A stretch of DNA of 45,051 bases from Victivallales bacterium (GTDB lineage Bacteria; Verrucomicrobiota; Lentisphaeria; Oligosphaerales; Oligosphaeraceae): NCBI GenBank assembly GCA_017548425.1, contig JAFZAB010000048.1, forward strand, positions 1 to 45,051, read 5' to 3'. Positions 1 through 9,596 of the stretch are shown here, piece after piece (positions within the stretch are counted from its first letter, which is position 1; the number at the start of each line of letters is the position of its first letter). The position numbers and the translations under genes are program-made. The notes below the pieces were generated by a model. The model saw nothing but the letters and a program-made list of their open reading frames with translations. It did not search any database and was not told the origin of the DNA.

Positions 1-3000
1 GCGACGATGTTTCGTTCGATGACTCATCGCTCGAATACAACTTCGACACCAAGAACGTCGGCGAAGACAAGACCGTCACGGCGGAAGGCTACTCCGAAAA
101 ACTCCTCTCCGGCGAAGACCTCCAGAACTACGACGTCACGTTTGTTGACACGACGACCGCCAACATCACGCCGCTGGCCATCGAAATCGGCTTCACCGCC
201 AAAGACAAGATCTACGACGGCAACACGGTCGCCGAACGCGATGAGCTCGACATGAGCGCCGTGCTTGAAGGCGATGACGTCTCCTTCGATGATTCCTCCC
301 TCGAATACAACTTCTCCGACAAGAACGTCGGCGAAGACAAGACCGTCACGGCGGAAGGTTACTCCGAGAAACTTCTCTCCGGCGAAGACCTCCAGAACTA
401 CGACGTCACATTCGTCGATACGGCTCTGGCAGACATCACGCCGCTGGCCATCAAAATCGGCTTCACGGCTGCGGACAAGAAGTATGATGGCAACACCATC
501 GCCGAACGCGTTGATCTCATCATGGACGAAGTGCTCGAAGGCGACGATGTCTCATTCGACGATTCCGGCATCGAATACAACTTCGACACGAAGGAACCAG
601 GCGAAGGCAAGACTGTCACGGCCACTGGATTCGACGCCGACACCATGCTCTCCGGCAATGATCTCGCCAACTACGACATCACGTTCATCGATACGACGAC
701 CGCCAACATCACCTACCTCACCATCACGATCATCGCTGATGACAAATCCATGACTTATGGTGATTCGGAACCGGCCCTCACCTACACCTATGAAGGCGAC
801 CTTGCGGAAGGCCATATGGTCTCCGTCGAAATGAGTCTCAACATCGATGCGGCGGATATCACCGATACCGACCACATCAAAGTCAATGAATACGTGGATT
901 CCATCACGGCCGTCGCGACCATCTACGATGAAAACGGCGCTGTCGTCACGGGTGACTACGACATCATCTATGACTTCGGTGATCTGACCGTCACCAAGCG
1001 TAACATCACCGTCACCGCGCAGGCGCAGGAAATGATCTACGGCGAAGACATGCCTGACCTCGCCGGACAGTACACCTTCGACGAAAACGCTCTCGCCAGC
1101 GGCGATACGCTTGACGTCACGCTGGATTATGACATCCAAGACAATGATGTCTCCACCAGCGGCAACGTGACCGCCGGTCTCCACTCCGGCATGGTCGTCG
1201 AAGCCTCCCATGACCTCTCCAACGACGAGAACTACAACTACACCTTCAACGCCGCCTCCCTGAACGTCCTGCCCAAGGATGTCACCATCATCTTCAACGC
1301 GAAGGACAAAGTCTATGACGGCAACACCGATGCCGAACGCGACGGTGCCTTCATCCTCGACGGCTTCGTGGACGGCGACAAAGTCAACGTCTTCGACAAC
1401 AACGTGACCTACTCCTTCTCCGACAAGAACGTCGGCGAAGACAAGACCGTCACGGCGGACGGCGAACTCATCACCGTCGGCGACGACGTGAACAACTACA
1501 ACTTCACGTTCGACAACACGGCGGAAGCGGACATCACGCCGCTCGCCATCGAAATCGGCTTCACCGCCAATGACAAGATCTATGACGGCAACACAGAAGC
1601 GACGCGTGACGAAATCGACATGAGCGCCGTGCTCGAAGGCGACGATGTCTCCTTTGACGATTCCGGCCTCGAATACAATTTCGACACCAAGGACGTCGGC
1701 ACGGACAAGACCGTCACGGCTACTGGCTTCCAGAGCGACATGCTCTCCGGCGATGATCTCGCCAATTACGAGATCACGTTTGTCGATACAACGACTGCCG
1801 ATATCACGAAGCTCGCTATCGAGATCGGTTTCACCGCCAACGACAAGGTCTATGACGGCAACACCGAAGCGACGCGCGACCAGCTCGTCATGGACGAAGT
1901 CCTCGAAGGCGACGATGTCGTGTTTGACGACTCCGCTCTCGAATACAACTTCGACAACAAGAACGTCGGCACAGACAAGACCGTCACGGCGGAAGGCTAC
2001 TCCGAAAACCTCCTCTCCGGCAAAGACGTTGCCAACTACGACATCACGTTCGTTGACACGACGACCGCAGCCATCACGCCGCTCGCCATCGAGATTGGCT
2101 TCACCGCCAACGACAAGGTCTATGACGGCAACACCGAAGCGACGCGCGACGAACTCGACATGAGCGCCGTGCTCGAAGGTGACGACGTCTCCTTCGACGA
2201 TTCGTCCCTCGTATACAACTTCGACACCAAGAACGTCGGCGAAGACAAGACCGTCACGGCTGAAGGTTACAACGAAAACCTCCTCTCCGGCGCTGATCTC
2301 CAGAACTACGAGATCACGTTTGTCGATACAACGACTGCCGATATCACGAAGCTCGCCATCGAAATCGGTTTCACCGCCAATGACAAGGTCTATGACGGCA
2401 ATACCGAAGCCCAACTCAACGAGATCGACATGAGTGCCGTGCTCGAAGGCGACAACGTCTCCTTCGATGACTCCGCCCTCTCGTACAACTTCGACAACAA
2501 GAACGCTGGCGAAGACAAGACCGTCACGGCGGAAGGTTACAACGAAAACCTCCTCTCCGGCGACGATCTCCAGAACTACGAGATCACGTTCGTTGACACG
2601 ACGACCGCCGACATCACGAAACTCGCCATCGAGATCGGCTTCACCGCCAACGACAAGGTCTATGACGGCAACACCGAAGCCCAACTCAACGAAATCGACA
2701 TGAGCGCCGTGCTCGAAGGCGACGACGTCTCCTTCGACAATTCGACCCTCGAATACAACTTCGACACCAAGAACGCCGGCGAAGACAAGACCGTCACTGC
2801 GGAAGGCTACACACCAGAACTTCTCTCCGGCGACGACCTCCAGAACTACGATATCACCTTCATCGAAACGACGGAAGCGGATATCACCCCGAAGGAAATC
2901 CAGGTCGGCTTCACCGCCAAAGACAAGGTCTATGACGGCAACACGAGCGCCGAACGTGACGAACTCATCATGGACGGCGTGATTGAAGGCGACGATGTCA

Positions 3001-5363
3001 AGTTCGACGACACCGGTATCGAATACAACTTCGACACCAAGAACATCGGCGAAGCCAAGACCGTCACTGGCACGGGCTTCACGACCGACATGCTCTCTGG
3101 CGATGACCTCCAGAACTATGATATCACCTTCGCGGATACCATCTTCATCGACACGGCAACGGCGGCCATCACGCCAGTGCACATTGTCGTCAAGGCTGAT
3201 GACAAGTCCATGACCTATGGTGACGCGGAACCCACTCTCACCTACACGTTCGATGACAGCACGCTCGTGGGTGGCGACATGATCAATGTCAGCCTCAGCC
3301 TGAACGTCGATGCCAGCGACTACACGGATTCCAACCATATCAAGGCTGGCGAATACGAAGGCGTCATCTCCGCCACCGCCGACATTTACGACACGGAAGG
3401 CAATATCGTCACGGGCAACTACGAAATCGACTACGAACTCGGCAGCCTGACCGTCAATCTGCGCAACATCACCGTTACGGCTCAGGATCAAACCATGACC
3501 TACGGCGATGACATGCCTGATCTCGACGGACAGTACACCTTCGATGCGAATGAACTCGCCGAAGGCGACTCGCTCGACGTTACGCAGGATTACGAAATCA
3601 AAGACAATGATGTGTCCTCCAGCGGCAACGTAATCGCCGGCCTCCATTCCGGAATGATTATCGAAGACTCCCATGTGCTCTCCAACGCTGAAAACTACAA
3701 CTACAACTTCAACGGTGCAGCTCTGGACGTCAAGGCCAAGGATATCACCATCAGCTTCAACGCGAAAGACAAGCAGTACGATGGCAACACCGATGCTGAA
3801 CGCGACGGCGACTTCATCTTTGACGGCGTGATTGATGGCGATGATGTCCGCGCCTTCGATACGGAACTCACATTCGCCTTTGACGCGCCGAACGTCCTGC
3901 GTGACGCGGACGGCAACGTCCTCGACCGCACGGTCACGGCCACTGGCGAGCTCATCACCGTCGGCAAGGATATCAACAACTACAACATCACCTTCAATGA
4001 TACCACCGAAGCGAAGATCACGCCGATTGCGTTGACGGTTACCGCCATCAGCCAGTCCATGACCTATGGCGATGAAAATCCGGATCTCACCAACCAGTAC
4101 ACGGTCGAAGGTCTCCTTGACATCGACACGCTCGACGTCACCCTCACCTATGATTCCGACAACATCCCGACGTCCGACTCCGGCCACTTCAAGGCTGGTG
4201 AATACGAAGGCGCCGTCATCGAAGACAGCCACACGCTGACCAACGCGGAAAGCTATGACTACACCTTCATCGCGGCAGACCTCACGGTTGACAAACGCGC
4301 CATCACGATCGCGGCGGATGACAAGGAAATCACCTACGGCGACGAAGTCGGCGAACTGACCTACGTCATCACGGGCGAAGTCGCGGACGGCGATTCACTC
4401 GACGACACGACGCTGGCGGTCGATGGCGAAGAGAACGCCAACGGCCACTACAACGCGGGTGAATACGACATTATCATTGGCGAGCTCAGCCTCGACGAAG
4501 ACGACTACGACATCACCTACGAACCCGGCACCCTGCTCGTCAACCAGAAGGAAATCACCGTCATCGCTGACAACAAGACGAAGGAACAGGGCAAGCCCGA
4601 TCCGCGTCTCACCTACACGGTGGACGGCCTTCTCGATGACGATCAGCTCGACGGCCGCCTGACACGCGAACCCGGCAATACGCCTGGTGAGTACGAAATC
4701 CAGCAGGGCACGCTGACGGCTGATGACAACTACATCATCAACTACATCCCGGGCATCCTCACGATCACGGAGAAACACGAAGAACCCGAACCGCCGGTGC
4801 CTCCGCGCAACATCTATCAGGAGCCCGAACAGAGCAACCGCAACTACAACGGTCCGTCGGAATTCGAAGTCATCGACTACCGTCCCATCATTCCGGACAT
4901 CCATCCGAAATGGGACTTCCGCAGCCAGTTCAACGACCACCGTGTCGATTCGCTTGCTGAATCGCAGGATCTGTGGATGGATGTTAACAGCCTCGACACG
5001 ATTCTCGTGTCCAAGGTCATCAGCGCCACCGATTCCGCGAACGAACGCGGCTTCTCGTCCGGCAATGAAATGTTCCCGAACGACACGCAGACATCCATCA
5101 TGTCCGTCCATGCGTCCGACGACTTCGACAGCCCGATCATCGATCCGATCGATGTCCACGGCAGCAACGACAACGACATGCCTTGGATCTTCATCGATGA
5201 ATCCATCCAGATCCCGAAATCCATTGAACAGGATATCGCGGATGATGCGACGGAAGACATCGACATGCTCGACACGCTGGCGGGCCTCAACCTCAACGAA
5301 CCGAGCAAGCATGCCGCCTTCAAGTCGGATGTCGAACTCCTTCTCGATGGTCTGATGGCATGA
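1..5363 (+). CDS. Giant YDG/MBG-repeat secreted (adhesin-like) protein, 5' end outside window
   Basis: The reading frame is open from base 3, so the true start lies upstream and at least 1786 residues are present. The visible part is a chain of about 90-residue modules. Ten carry a YDGNT motif (YDG domain) and seven carry a TYGD-x-P or related motif (MBG domain). Both domain types occur in large filamentous-haemagglutinin-like surface proteins. The last 200 residues differ: a Pro/Glu linker (EPEPPVPP), then an acidic, Ser/Asp-rich tail ending LLLDGLMA. No C-terminal membrane anchor, LPXTG or autotransporter barrel is visible. The protein is very acidic. Its stop overlaps the start of a periplasmic adaptor gene (ATGA), so it is probably the cargo of the export genes downstream. 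Surface display or adhesion is inferred from domain type. Confidence 0.85.
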   Translation, partial: DDVSFDDSSLEYNFDTKNVGEDKTVTAEGYSEKLLSGEDLQNYDVTFVDTTTANITPLAIEIGFTAKDKIYDGNTVAERDELDMSAVLEGDDVSFDDSSLEYNFSDKNVGEDKTVTAEGYSEKLLSGEDLQNYDVTFVDTALADITPLAIKIGFTAADKKYDGNTIAERVDLIMDEVLEGDDVSFDDSGIEYNFDTKEPGEGKTVTATGFDADTMLSGNDLANYDITFIDTTTANITYLTITIIADDKSMTYGDSEPALTYTYEGDLAEGHMVSVEMSLNIDAADITDTDHIKVNEYVDSITAVATIYDENGAVVTGDYDIIYDFGDLTVTKRNITVTAQAQEMIYGEDMPDLAGQYTFDENALASGDTLDVTLDYDIQDNDVSTSGNVTAGLHSGMVVEASHDLSNDENYNYTFNAASLNVLPKDVTIIFNAKDKVYDGNTDAERDGAFILDGFVDGDKVNVFDNNVTYSFSDKNVGEDKTVTADGELITVGDDVNNYNFTFDNTAEADITPLAIEIGFTANDKIYDGNTEATRDEIDMSAVLEGDDVSFDDSGLEYNFDTKDVGTDKTVTATGFQSDMLSGDDLANYEITFVDTTTADITKLAIEIGFTANDKVYDGNTEATRDQLVMDEVLEGDDVVFDDSALEYNFDNKNVGTDKTVTAEGYSENLLSGKDVANYDITFVDTTTAAITPLAIEIGFTANDKVYDGNTEATRDELDMSAVLEGDDVSFDDSSLVYNFDTKNVGEDKTVTAEGYNENLLSGADLQNYEITFVDTTTADITKLAIEIGFTANDKVYDGNTEAQLNEIDMSAVLEGDNVSFDDSALSYNFDNKNAGEDKTVTAEGYNENLLSGDDLQNYEITFVDTTTADITKLAIEIGFTANDKVYDGNTEAQLNEIDMSAVLEGDDVSFDNSTLEYNFDTKNAGEDKTVTAEGYTPELLSGDDLQNYDITFIETTEADITPKEIQVGFTAKDKVYDGNTSAERDELIMDGVIEGDDVKFDDTGIEYNFDTKNIGEAKTVTGTGFTTDMLSGDDLQNYDITFADTIFIDTATAAITPVHIVVKADDKSMTYGDAEPTLTYTFDDSTLVGGDMINVSLSLNVDASDYTDSNHIKAGEYEGVISATADIYDTEGNIVTGNYEIDYELGSLTVNLRNITVTAQDQTMTYGDDMPDLDGQYTFDANELAEGDSLDVTQDYEIKDNDVSSSGNVIAGLHSGMIIEDSHVLSNAENYNYNFNGAALDVKAKDITISFNAKDKQYDGNTDAERDGDFIFDGVIDGDDVRAFDTELTFAFDAPNVLRDADGNVLDRTVTATGELITVGKDINNYNITFNDTTEAKITPIALTVTAISQSMTYGDENPDLTNQYTVEGLLDIDTLDVTLTYDSDNIPTSDSGHFKAGEYEGAVIEDSHTLTNAESYDYTFIAADLTVDKRAITIAADDKEITYGDEVGELTYVITGEVADGDSLDDTTLAVDGEENANGHYNAGEYDIIIGELSLDEDDYDITYEPGTLLVNQKEITVIADNKTKEQGKPDPRLTYTVDGLLDDDQLDGRLTREPGNTPGEYEIQQGTLTADDNYIINYIPGILTITEKHEEPEPPVPPRNIYQEPEQSNRNYNGPSEFEVIDYRPIIPDIHPKWDFRSQFNDHRVDSLAESQDLWMDVNSLDTILVSKVISATDSANERGFSSGNEMFPNDTQTSIMSVHASDDFDSPIIDPIDVHGSNDNDMPWIFIDESIQIPKSIEQDIADDATEDIDMLDTLAGLNLNEPSKHAAFKSDVELLLDGLMA
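1561..2890 (+). repeat. Near-identical 270-bp tandem units inside the YDG protein gene
   Basis: Five successive YDG modules are in exact 270-bp phase. The ATGAGCGCCGTGCTCGAAGG-type block recurs at about 1620, 2160, 2430 and 2700, and the 1890 copy is diverged. Similarity between neighbours is high enough for recombination to change copy number. More diverged YDG units, mixed with MBG units, flank this block on both sides. Confidence 0.8.
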
Positions 5364-6076
5364 GATTCCTCGCCGTTGTCATGGCTCTGCTGACGACCTC
5401 CGTCCTCCTCGCGGCGGACGGAGGCCAGCAGGAAATCAAAACGGTCCTCTTCCCGTTTCGGGAAACCGTCGTCTCGGCGCGGTTGGAATCCGTACTCAAA
5501 AACTACAAGTTCCTCCAAGGCCAGCCGTTCAAGGCAGGAGACACCTTGGTGGAACTTGACGATTCAAGATACGCCATCGAATTGGCGCGTACGACGGAGC
5601 AGCTTCGTTTCGCCAAAAGCACATACGAAGACAAGAAAGAACTTCGTGAAAAGAAATTCACGAGCGACGCGGAGCTTCGAAAGGCCGAATATGATCTCCA
5701 CCTGACGGAAATCTCCTGCGCGGAGGCCAAGCTGAACGTCTCCTTCTGCACCATCAAAGCGCCATTCGACGGAAAAATCGTTGAAATCATGACGCATGAT
5801 TTCGAAACGACTCGTTCGGGGCAGACGCTCTGCCGTATCATCGACGACAATCAACTGCTCGCGGTCATGAACGTCCCGCTCACAGACCGTGCGCTCACAA
5901 CGATTGGCACGACCGTGAAAATCCGCCTCGACCAAAAGGAGGCGACCGCCACGGGAACCATCTACGAGGTCTCGCCGCAGGCGGACCACCGAACGGGAAC
6001 CGTCCGCATACGCGTGCTAATCGACAATCGGCAAGGCCTGTTTTTCGCAGGCATGACCGGTACCCTCCAAAAATGA
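5360..6076 (+). CDS. Periplasmic adaptor (membrane fusion protein), HlyD/RND type
   Basis: 238 residues. A signal peptide (MRFLAVVMALLTTSVLLA) is followed by a short lipoyl/barrel-sandwich half-motif near residues 30-70, an alpha-helical hairpin (about 70-120, Lys/Glu-rich), the second lipoyl half containing IKAPFDGKI (about residue 133) and a beta-barrel domain. This is the order of RND/HlyD adaptors, which link an inner-membrane pump to an outer-membrane channel. The ATG at 5360 overlaps the TGA of the giant repeat protein by four bases, so the two are translationally coupled. It is shorter than usual adaptors (300-400 residues), and no pump or TolC gene follows. A role in moving the repeat protein across the envelope is inferred from context. 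Confidence 0.8.
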   Translation: MRFLAVVMALLTTSVLLAADGGQQEIKTVLFPFRETVVSARLESVLKNYKFLQGQPFKAGDTLVELDDSRYAIELARTTEQLRFAKSTYEDKKELREKKFTSDAELRKAEYDLHLTEISCAEAKLNVSFCTIKAPFDGKIVEIMTHDFETTRSGQTLCRIIDDNQLLAVMNVPLTDRALTTIGTTVKIRLDQKEATATGTIYEVSPQADHRTGTVRIRVLIDNRQGLFFAGMTGTLQK

Positions 6077-6088
6077 TTTTCTTGATTC

Positions 6089-6115
6089 GCCTTGGCTCAA
6101 GGGCCAAGGCTTTTT
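6089..6115 (+). terminator. Rho-independent terminator between adaptor genes
   Basis: A perfect 8-bp stem (GCCTTGGC/GCCAAGGC) with a six-base loop is followed directly by TTTTT. It sits 12 bases after the stop of the first adaptor and only 25 bases before the next start codon. It therefore either ends the cargo-adaptor transcript or attenuates the genes behind it. Confidence 0.75.
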
Positions 6116-6140
6116 CAGCTTTTGAACCTATCCATTTGCT

Positions 6141-7481
6141 ATGCCTAACGAGGATTTTTCAGCACGGCTAAAGGCCTTGGCGTTCATCATTAAATACGGC
6201 CATGACCTGTTCAATGCCAAAACGTTTGACGATGCAGCCGCCAACGTCGTCAACAACAGCCATTCCATGCTGAATTTCCGCACGGCGACGTTGCTGGAAA
6301 GCAATGGACGGAAATCACGCGTCATCGCGCAATTTGGACAACCAAACGTCAATCCGCATGCGCGACTGGCCGTCCTGCAACGGAAATTGGCCGATTCACT
6401 TGTCTTCGACGAAGACGCCGTCGTCGTGACGGCCGACAACGGTCTGGAAGCGGAGCTCGCGCAGAACGACGCCGTTTATTATGCCCTCAGGCTTCCGCCG
6501 CCACCCAACAGTGACAACACGCCCCTATTCTATATCTGGTTGCTGGAATACGAAAAGGAGATTCCCGCCTATGTGCCCAACTCGGCAAAGCTCCTCGCGA
6601 ATTCAGCGGCCGAAGCCCTCTTCTACCATCGTCTGACCAAACGCCGCTTCTGGGCTCTTCGTGGCAGTCTGCCGAAGATTTGCTTCTGGACGATCGTGCT
6701 CGGCGCCGTCGCCGCCATGATGTTCATCCGTGGACCAGAACGCATTACGGCGGAATTCACCCTCCAGGCGCCGCAAGTCACGGGTGCCTACGCCATGTAC
6801 GACGGCATCGTCGCCACATGTCTCAAGCCAGACGGCGCATCCGTCAAAAAAGGCGATGTCATCATCGTATATGATGTCAACCAACTGAAATACCGCTTGG
6901 GCGTCGCCATGAGCCAGCTCCGTGAAACAGAGGCCGAACTGGCCTTGGAAGAGCAGTCCGCCTTTTCCGACCAGTCGCGGCTCGCCCGCGTGAAACTGCT
7001 GGAGGCGCGTCGCGACACGGCGAAAGTCTCCGTTGATGAAGCCCAATGGTATCTCCAGAACGCCAAAATTCTCGCTCCCGCGGACGGCCTACTGGTTCTG
7101 ACGGGAGGCCATGCGGAGTTATTCGCTGGCCGTGCCGTCAAGACTGGCGACAAGCTGTTTGAAGTGCATGGCGGCGACGGCATGCTGGCGGACATTCCCA
7201 TCAACGAACAGAACGCATCGCTTCTGCGGCAGTCGCCGCAGCTCGCCCTATTCCTCCATACGGCTCCGGAGAATGCGCTCGAATGCGAAGTCATTGATGT
7301 CGCGCATTATCCGGAATTGACCGAACAGAAAACCTACTGCTACCATGTCCATGCACGGCTGACCGGAGACCATGAAGGCCTCCGCTACGGCATGCGCGGA
7401 ATCGCAAAACTCTCAGCCGGAGACTACTCCCTCGGCTATCGTCTCTTCAAGAACGTCATCCTCTATACACGCAGATTCTGA
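6141..7481 (+). CDS. GAF-like domain / HlyD-type membrane adaptor
   Basis: 446 residues. Residues about 10-165 resemble a GAF-like sensor fold (LFNAKTFDDAAANVV near the start), although ligand residues cannot be assigned. A single membrane segment (about 180-196, FWTIVLGAVAAMMF) follows. Residues 200-446 are a HlyD adaptor with a first lipoyl half (GIVATCLKPDGASVKKGD), a helical hairpin and a second half (KILAPADGLLV). The sensor is thus cytoplasmic and the adaptor periplasmic. It lies 19 bases before the M50 gene and 25 bases after a terminator. No good Shine-Dalgarno sequence is visible before the ATG. It probably forms a complex with the M50-HlyD protein behind it; this pairing is inferred from adjacency. 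Confidence 0.75.
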   Translation: MPNEDFSARLKALAFIIKYGHDLFNAKTFDDAAANVVNNSHSMLNFRTATLLESNGRKSRVIAQFGQPNVNPHARLAVLQRKLADSLVFDEDAVVVTADNGLEAELAQNDAVYYALRLPPPPNSDNTPLFYIWLLEYEKEIPAYVPNSAKLLANSAAEALFYHRLTKRRFWALRGSLPKICFWTIVLGAVAAMMFIRGPERITAEFTLQAPQVTGAYAMYDGIVATCLKPDGASVKKGDVIIVYDVNQLKYRLGVAMSQLRETEAELALEEQSAFSDQSRLARVKLLEARRDTAKVSVDEAQWYLQNAKILAPADGLLVLTGGHAELFAGRAVKTGDKLFEVHGGDGMLADIPINEQNASLLRQSPQLALFLHTAPENALECEVIDVAHYPELTEQKTYCYHVHARLTGDHEGLRYGMRGIAKLSAGDYSLGYRLFKNVILYTRRF

Positions 7482-7499
7482 TTTTCTGCGCGATCGACC

Positions 7500-9572
7500 A
7501 TGCAACAGGAACCGCTTACCGGCTGTCTTCGGCCGGACATAGAACTCATTCGCGGAGAAAGACCGCTCCTTTTCGACCGTCAGGCCGATGCGTACTACCG
7601 CATCCCCTCTGACGCGTTGCCGGTTCTTGCCGTCCTGACGGAATCCGTTCCCATTTCCGCCTTTCTCGAAAAACTCAAGGCAAACGGCATCCCAATGGAA
7701 AGAGGAGATTTGATTCGTCTTCTGACGTTTTTGCAAATGAACAACTTACTAACGCCTGACTATGGCGTTATCGACCTCAAACGCAGACGTCTTTCCGTCC
7801 TCAGAGAGCAACAGAACACATTGCTCAAACTGTCCGCCGCCTATATTTTCTTCAAGCTGCCGCCCATCCATCCGGAGAACTTCTACGTTCATATCCGCCC
7901 GATGGTCAGCTGGATAGCCTCCAAATTCATCGTCCTCTGCCTCCTGTTTCCCGCCATCGCAGGTTACCTCCTGCTAATCAGAGACTTCAACATCGTCCAT
8001 TCGACCTTTCTCAACACGTTGTCATGGGCGGGTCTTGTCAAATATTTCATCGCCATCGTCATTTTGAAAATCGCCCACGAATCCGCCCATTCGCTGGCGG
8101 CCATCCACTTCAACTGTCGTGTCCGAAGCATCGGCATCGGCTTTGTCGTGTTCGTGCCACGCTTTTTCACGGATACGACGGACAGCTGGCGGTTGCCGCG
8201 CTCTCAACGACTGCTTATCGACGCGGCAGGTATCATCACGGAAGTGCTCATCGGCGGCATTTCCGCGCTCATATGGTCGTATCTCCCTGCAAGCGAACTC
8301 AAATCGACGCTCTTCTTCATCTTCGCTGTCAGTACGCTTTCCACCATTCTCGTCAACGGCAACCCATTCATCCGTTACGACGGCTATTACATCCTGTCCG
8401 ACATCGTCGGCATCGAAAATCTGATGTCCCGCTCCAGCGAGTATTTCAAGCAATGGTGGCGTTGGCATTTTCTCCGTCTAGGCTCTCGTCCGACATCCAA
8501 ACACGGCCTGTTCATGCTGTGCTACGGCATCGGCTGCTTCATCTATCGAATCTTCCTCTACACATCCATCATTCTGGTCATCTACCATAAATTTGTGAAG
8601 GCCGTCGCGTTGGTGATGGTCTTTCTGGAAATCTACAGCATTCTCATCTATCCGGCCTATCGTGAGATACAGACGATTCGCATCCTCTCGCAACGTTCCG
8701 TCAACCGCGCAAGACTCTTCATCGCAGCCGCCCTGCTGGTCGCCGCCGCCATCATCCTTTTCACGCCTGTCTCATGGAATCTCCGCCTCCCCGCTGAAGT
8801 TTCATCCGCCAATCGACGGATTGTCAGCCTGCAGGAAGGTGGTTATCTGACATCACCGTTGCCCCATCGTCAACGCCCCGTCACGGAAGGCGATGAAATC
8901 GCCTCGCTGACGTCCCCTGCTCTTGATTTCGCCATCAAACGGCTCGACACAGTGCTTCGCTATGACCAGACGCTGCTCTCCATCCAACTCGTCGATACGA
9001 TGAAAAACGGCGACAGTCTCATCACGGCGGAAAAAGTCTCTTCAGACGAACTGTCGCGTCGTGAATTACTGCGCCGTAAAGAAATCATGCCAGTTCGCGT
9101 ACCGTCTTCTGGCACTTTCCTGCCGTATGTCACGGAGCTTTCCCCTGGAATTTTCATTCCGAAAGGAATGCCCATCGGCGAAGTCGTCTCCGGTAGCCAT
9201 GTGCTCCACGCCTATGCGCAGGACAACCAAATCGGGCATCTCTCCGAAGGTCAAATCGCCACCGTTCGCGTAAAGGATTCGTTGGAGACATGGAAAGCCA
9301 AAATCGTATCCGTCAATAAAGTTCCCGCGCGTCTGACACTCTCCCCGCTGATTCAGTTCTTCGGCGGCCCCATTCCCGCCTATGCACCAGAAAACGGTTC
9401 GAAAGAGTATCAGTCGATCCTACCGCTTTATTCCGTGGAACTTGCGTTTCTCGATGATAATCTGGAGCTTCCAGATTTCGGCCGTGTCGCCTCCGTTACT
9501 TTCACACATTCCGCACGTCTTTACGACAAAGTCCGCCAATTCGCAATCGCCGCCTTCCGCAAGGAAATGTAA
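7500..9572 (+). CDS. PqqD-like / M50 site-2 protease / HlyD membrane protein
   Basis: 690 residues. Residues 1-85 look like a PqqD-type winged-helix peptide-binding module. A polytopic membrane region (about 130-424) follows, with the zinc motif HESAH (H193, E194, H197) and the third-ligand region N288-P-F-I-R-Y-D294-G, as in M50 peptidases of the NPF-x-x-DGYY type. After the last membrane segment (about 404-424) comes a HlyD-like periplasmic domain with a lipoyl motif (RRIVSLQEGGYL). All zinc ligands are present, so it may be an active intramembrane protease or a transporter-like relative. The same three-part design is known from annotated 'putative peptide zinc metalloprotease' proteins found beside HlyD genes. 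Substrate unknown; the giant repeat protein is the natural candidate. Confidence 0.8.
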   Translation: MQQEPLTGCLRPDIELIRGERPLLFDRQADAYYRIPSDALPVLAVLTESVPISAFLEKLKANGIPMERGDLIRLLTFLQMNNLLTPDYGVIDLKRRRLSVLREQQNTLLKLSAAYIFFKLPPIHPENFYVHIRPMVSWIASKFIVLCLLFPAIAGYLLLIRDFNIVHSTFLNTLSWAGLVKYFIAIVILKIAHESAHSLAAIHFNCRVRSIGIGFVVFVPRFFTDTTDSWRLPRSQRLLIDAAGIITEVLIGGISALIWSYLPASELKSTLFFIFAVSTLSTILVNGNPFIRYDGYYILSDIVGIENLMSRSSEYFKQWWRWHFLRLGSRPTSKHGLFMLCYGIGCFIYRIFLYTSIILVIYHKFVKAVALVMVFLEIYSILIYPAYREIQTIRILSQRSVNRARLFIAAALLVAAAIILFTPVSWNLRLPAEVSSANRRIVSLQEGGYLTSPLPHRQRPVTEGDEIASLTSPALDFAIKRLDTVLRYDQTLLSIQLVDTMKNGDSLITAEKVSSDELSRRELLRRKEIMPVRVPSSGTFLPYVTELSPGIFIPKGMPIGEVVSGSHVLHAYAQDNQIGHLSEGQIATVRVKDSLETWKAKIVSVNKVPARLTLSPLIQFFGGPIPAYAPENGSKEYQSILPLYSVELAFLDDNLELPDFGRVASVTFTHSARLYDKVRQFAIAAFRKEM

Positions 9573-9596
9573 CCACCTGACAAAGTGGAGCATACG

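Noticed and set aside
552..4232. A 1226-codon open frame on the minus strand under the YDG protein gene
   Set aside because: It is a mirror of the repeat gene's codon use. Its translation is a repeated Val/Asp/Glu/Gly pattern with no domain, and the plus strand has clear YDG/MBG modules.
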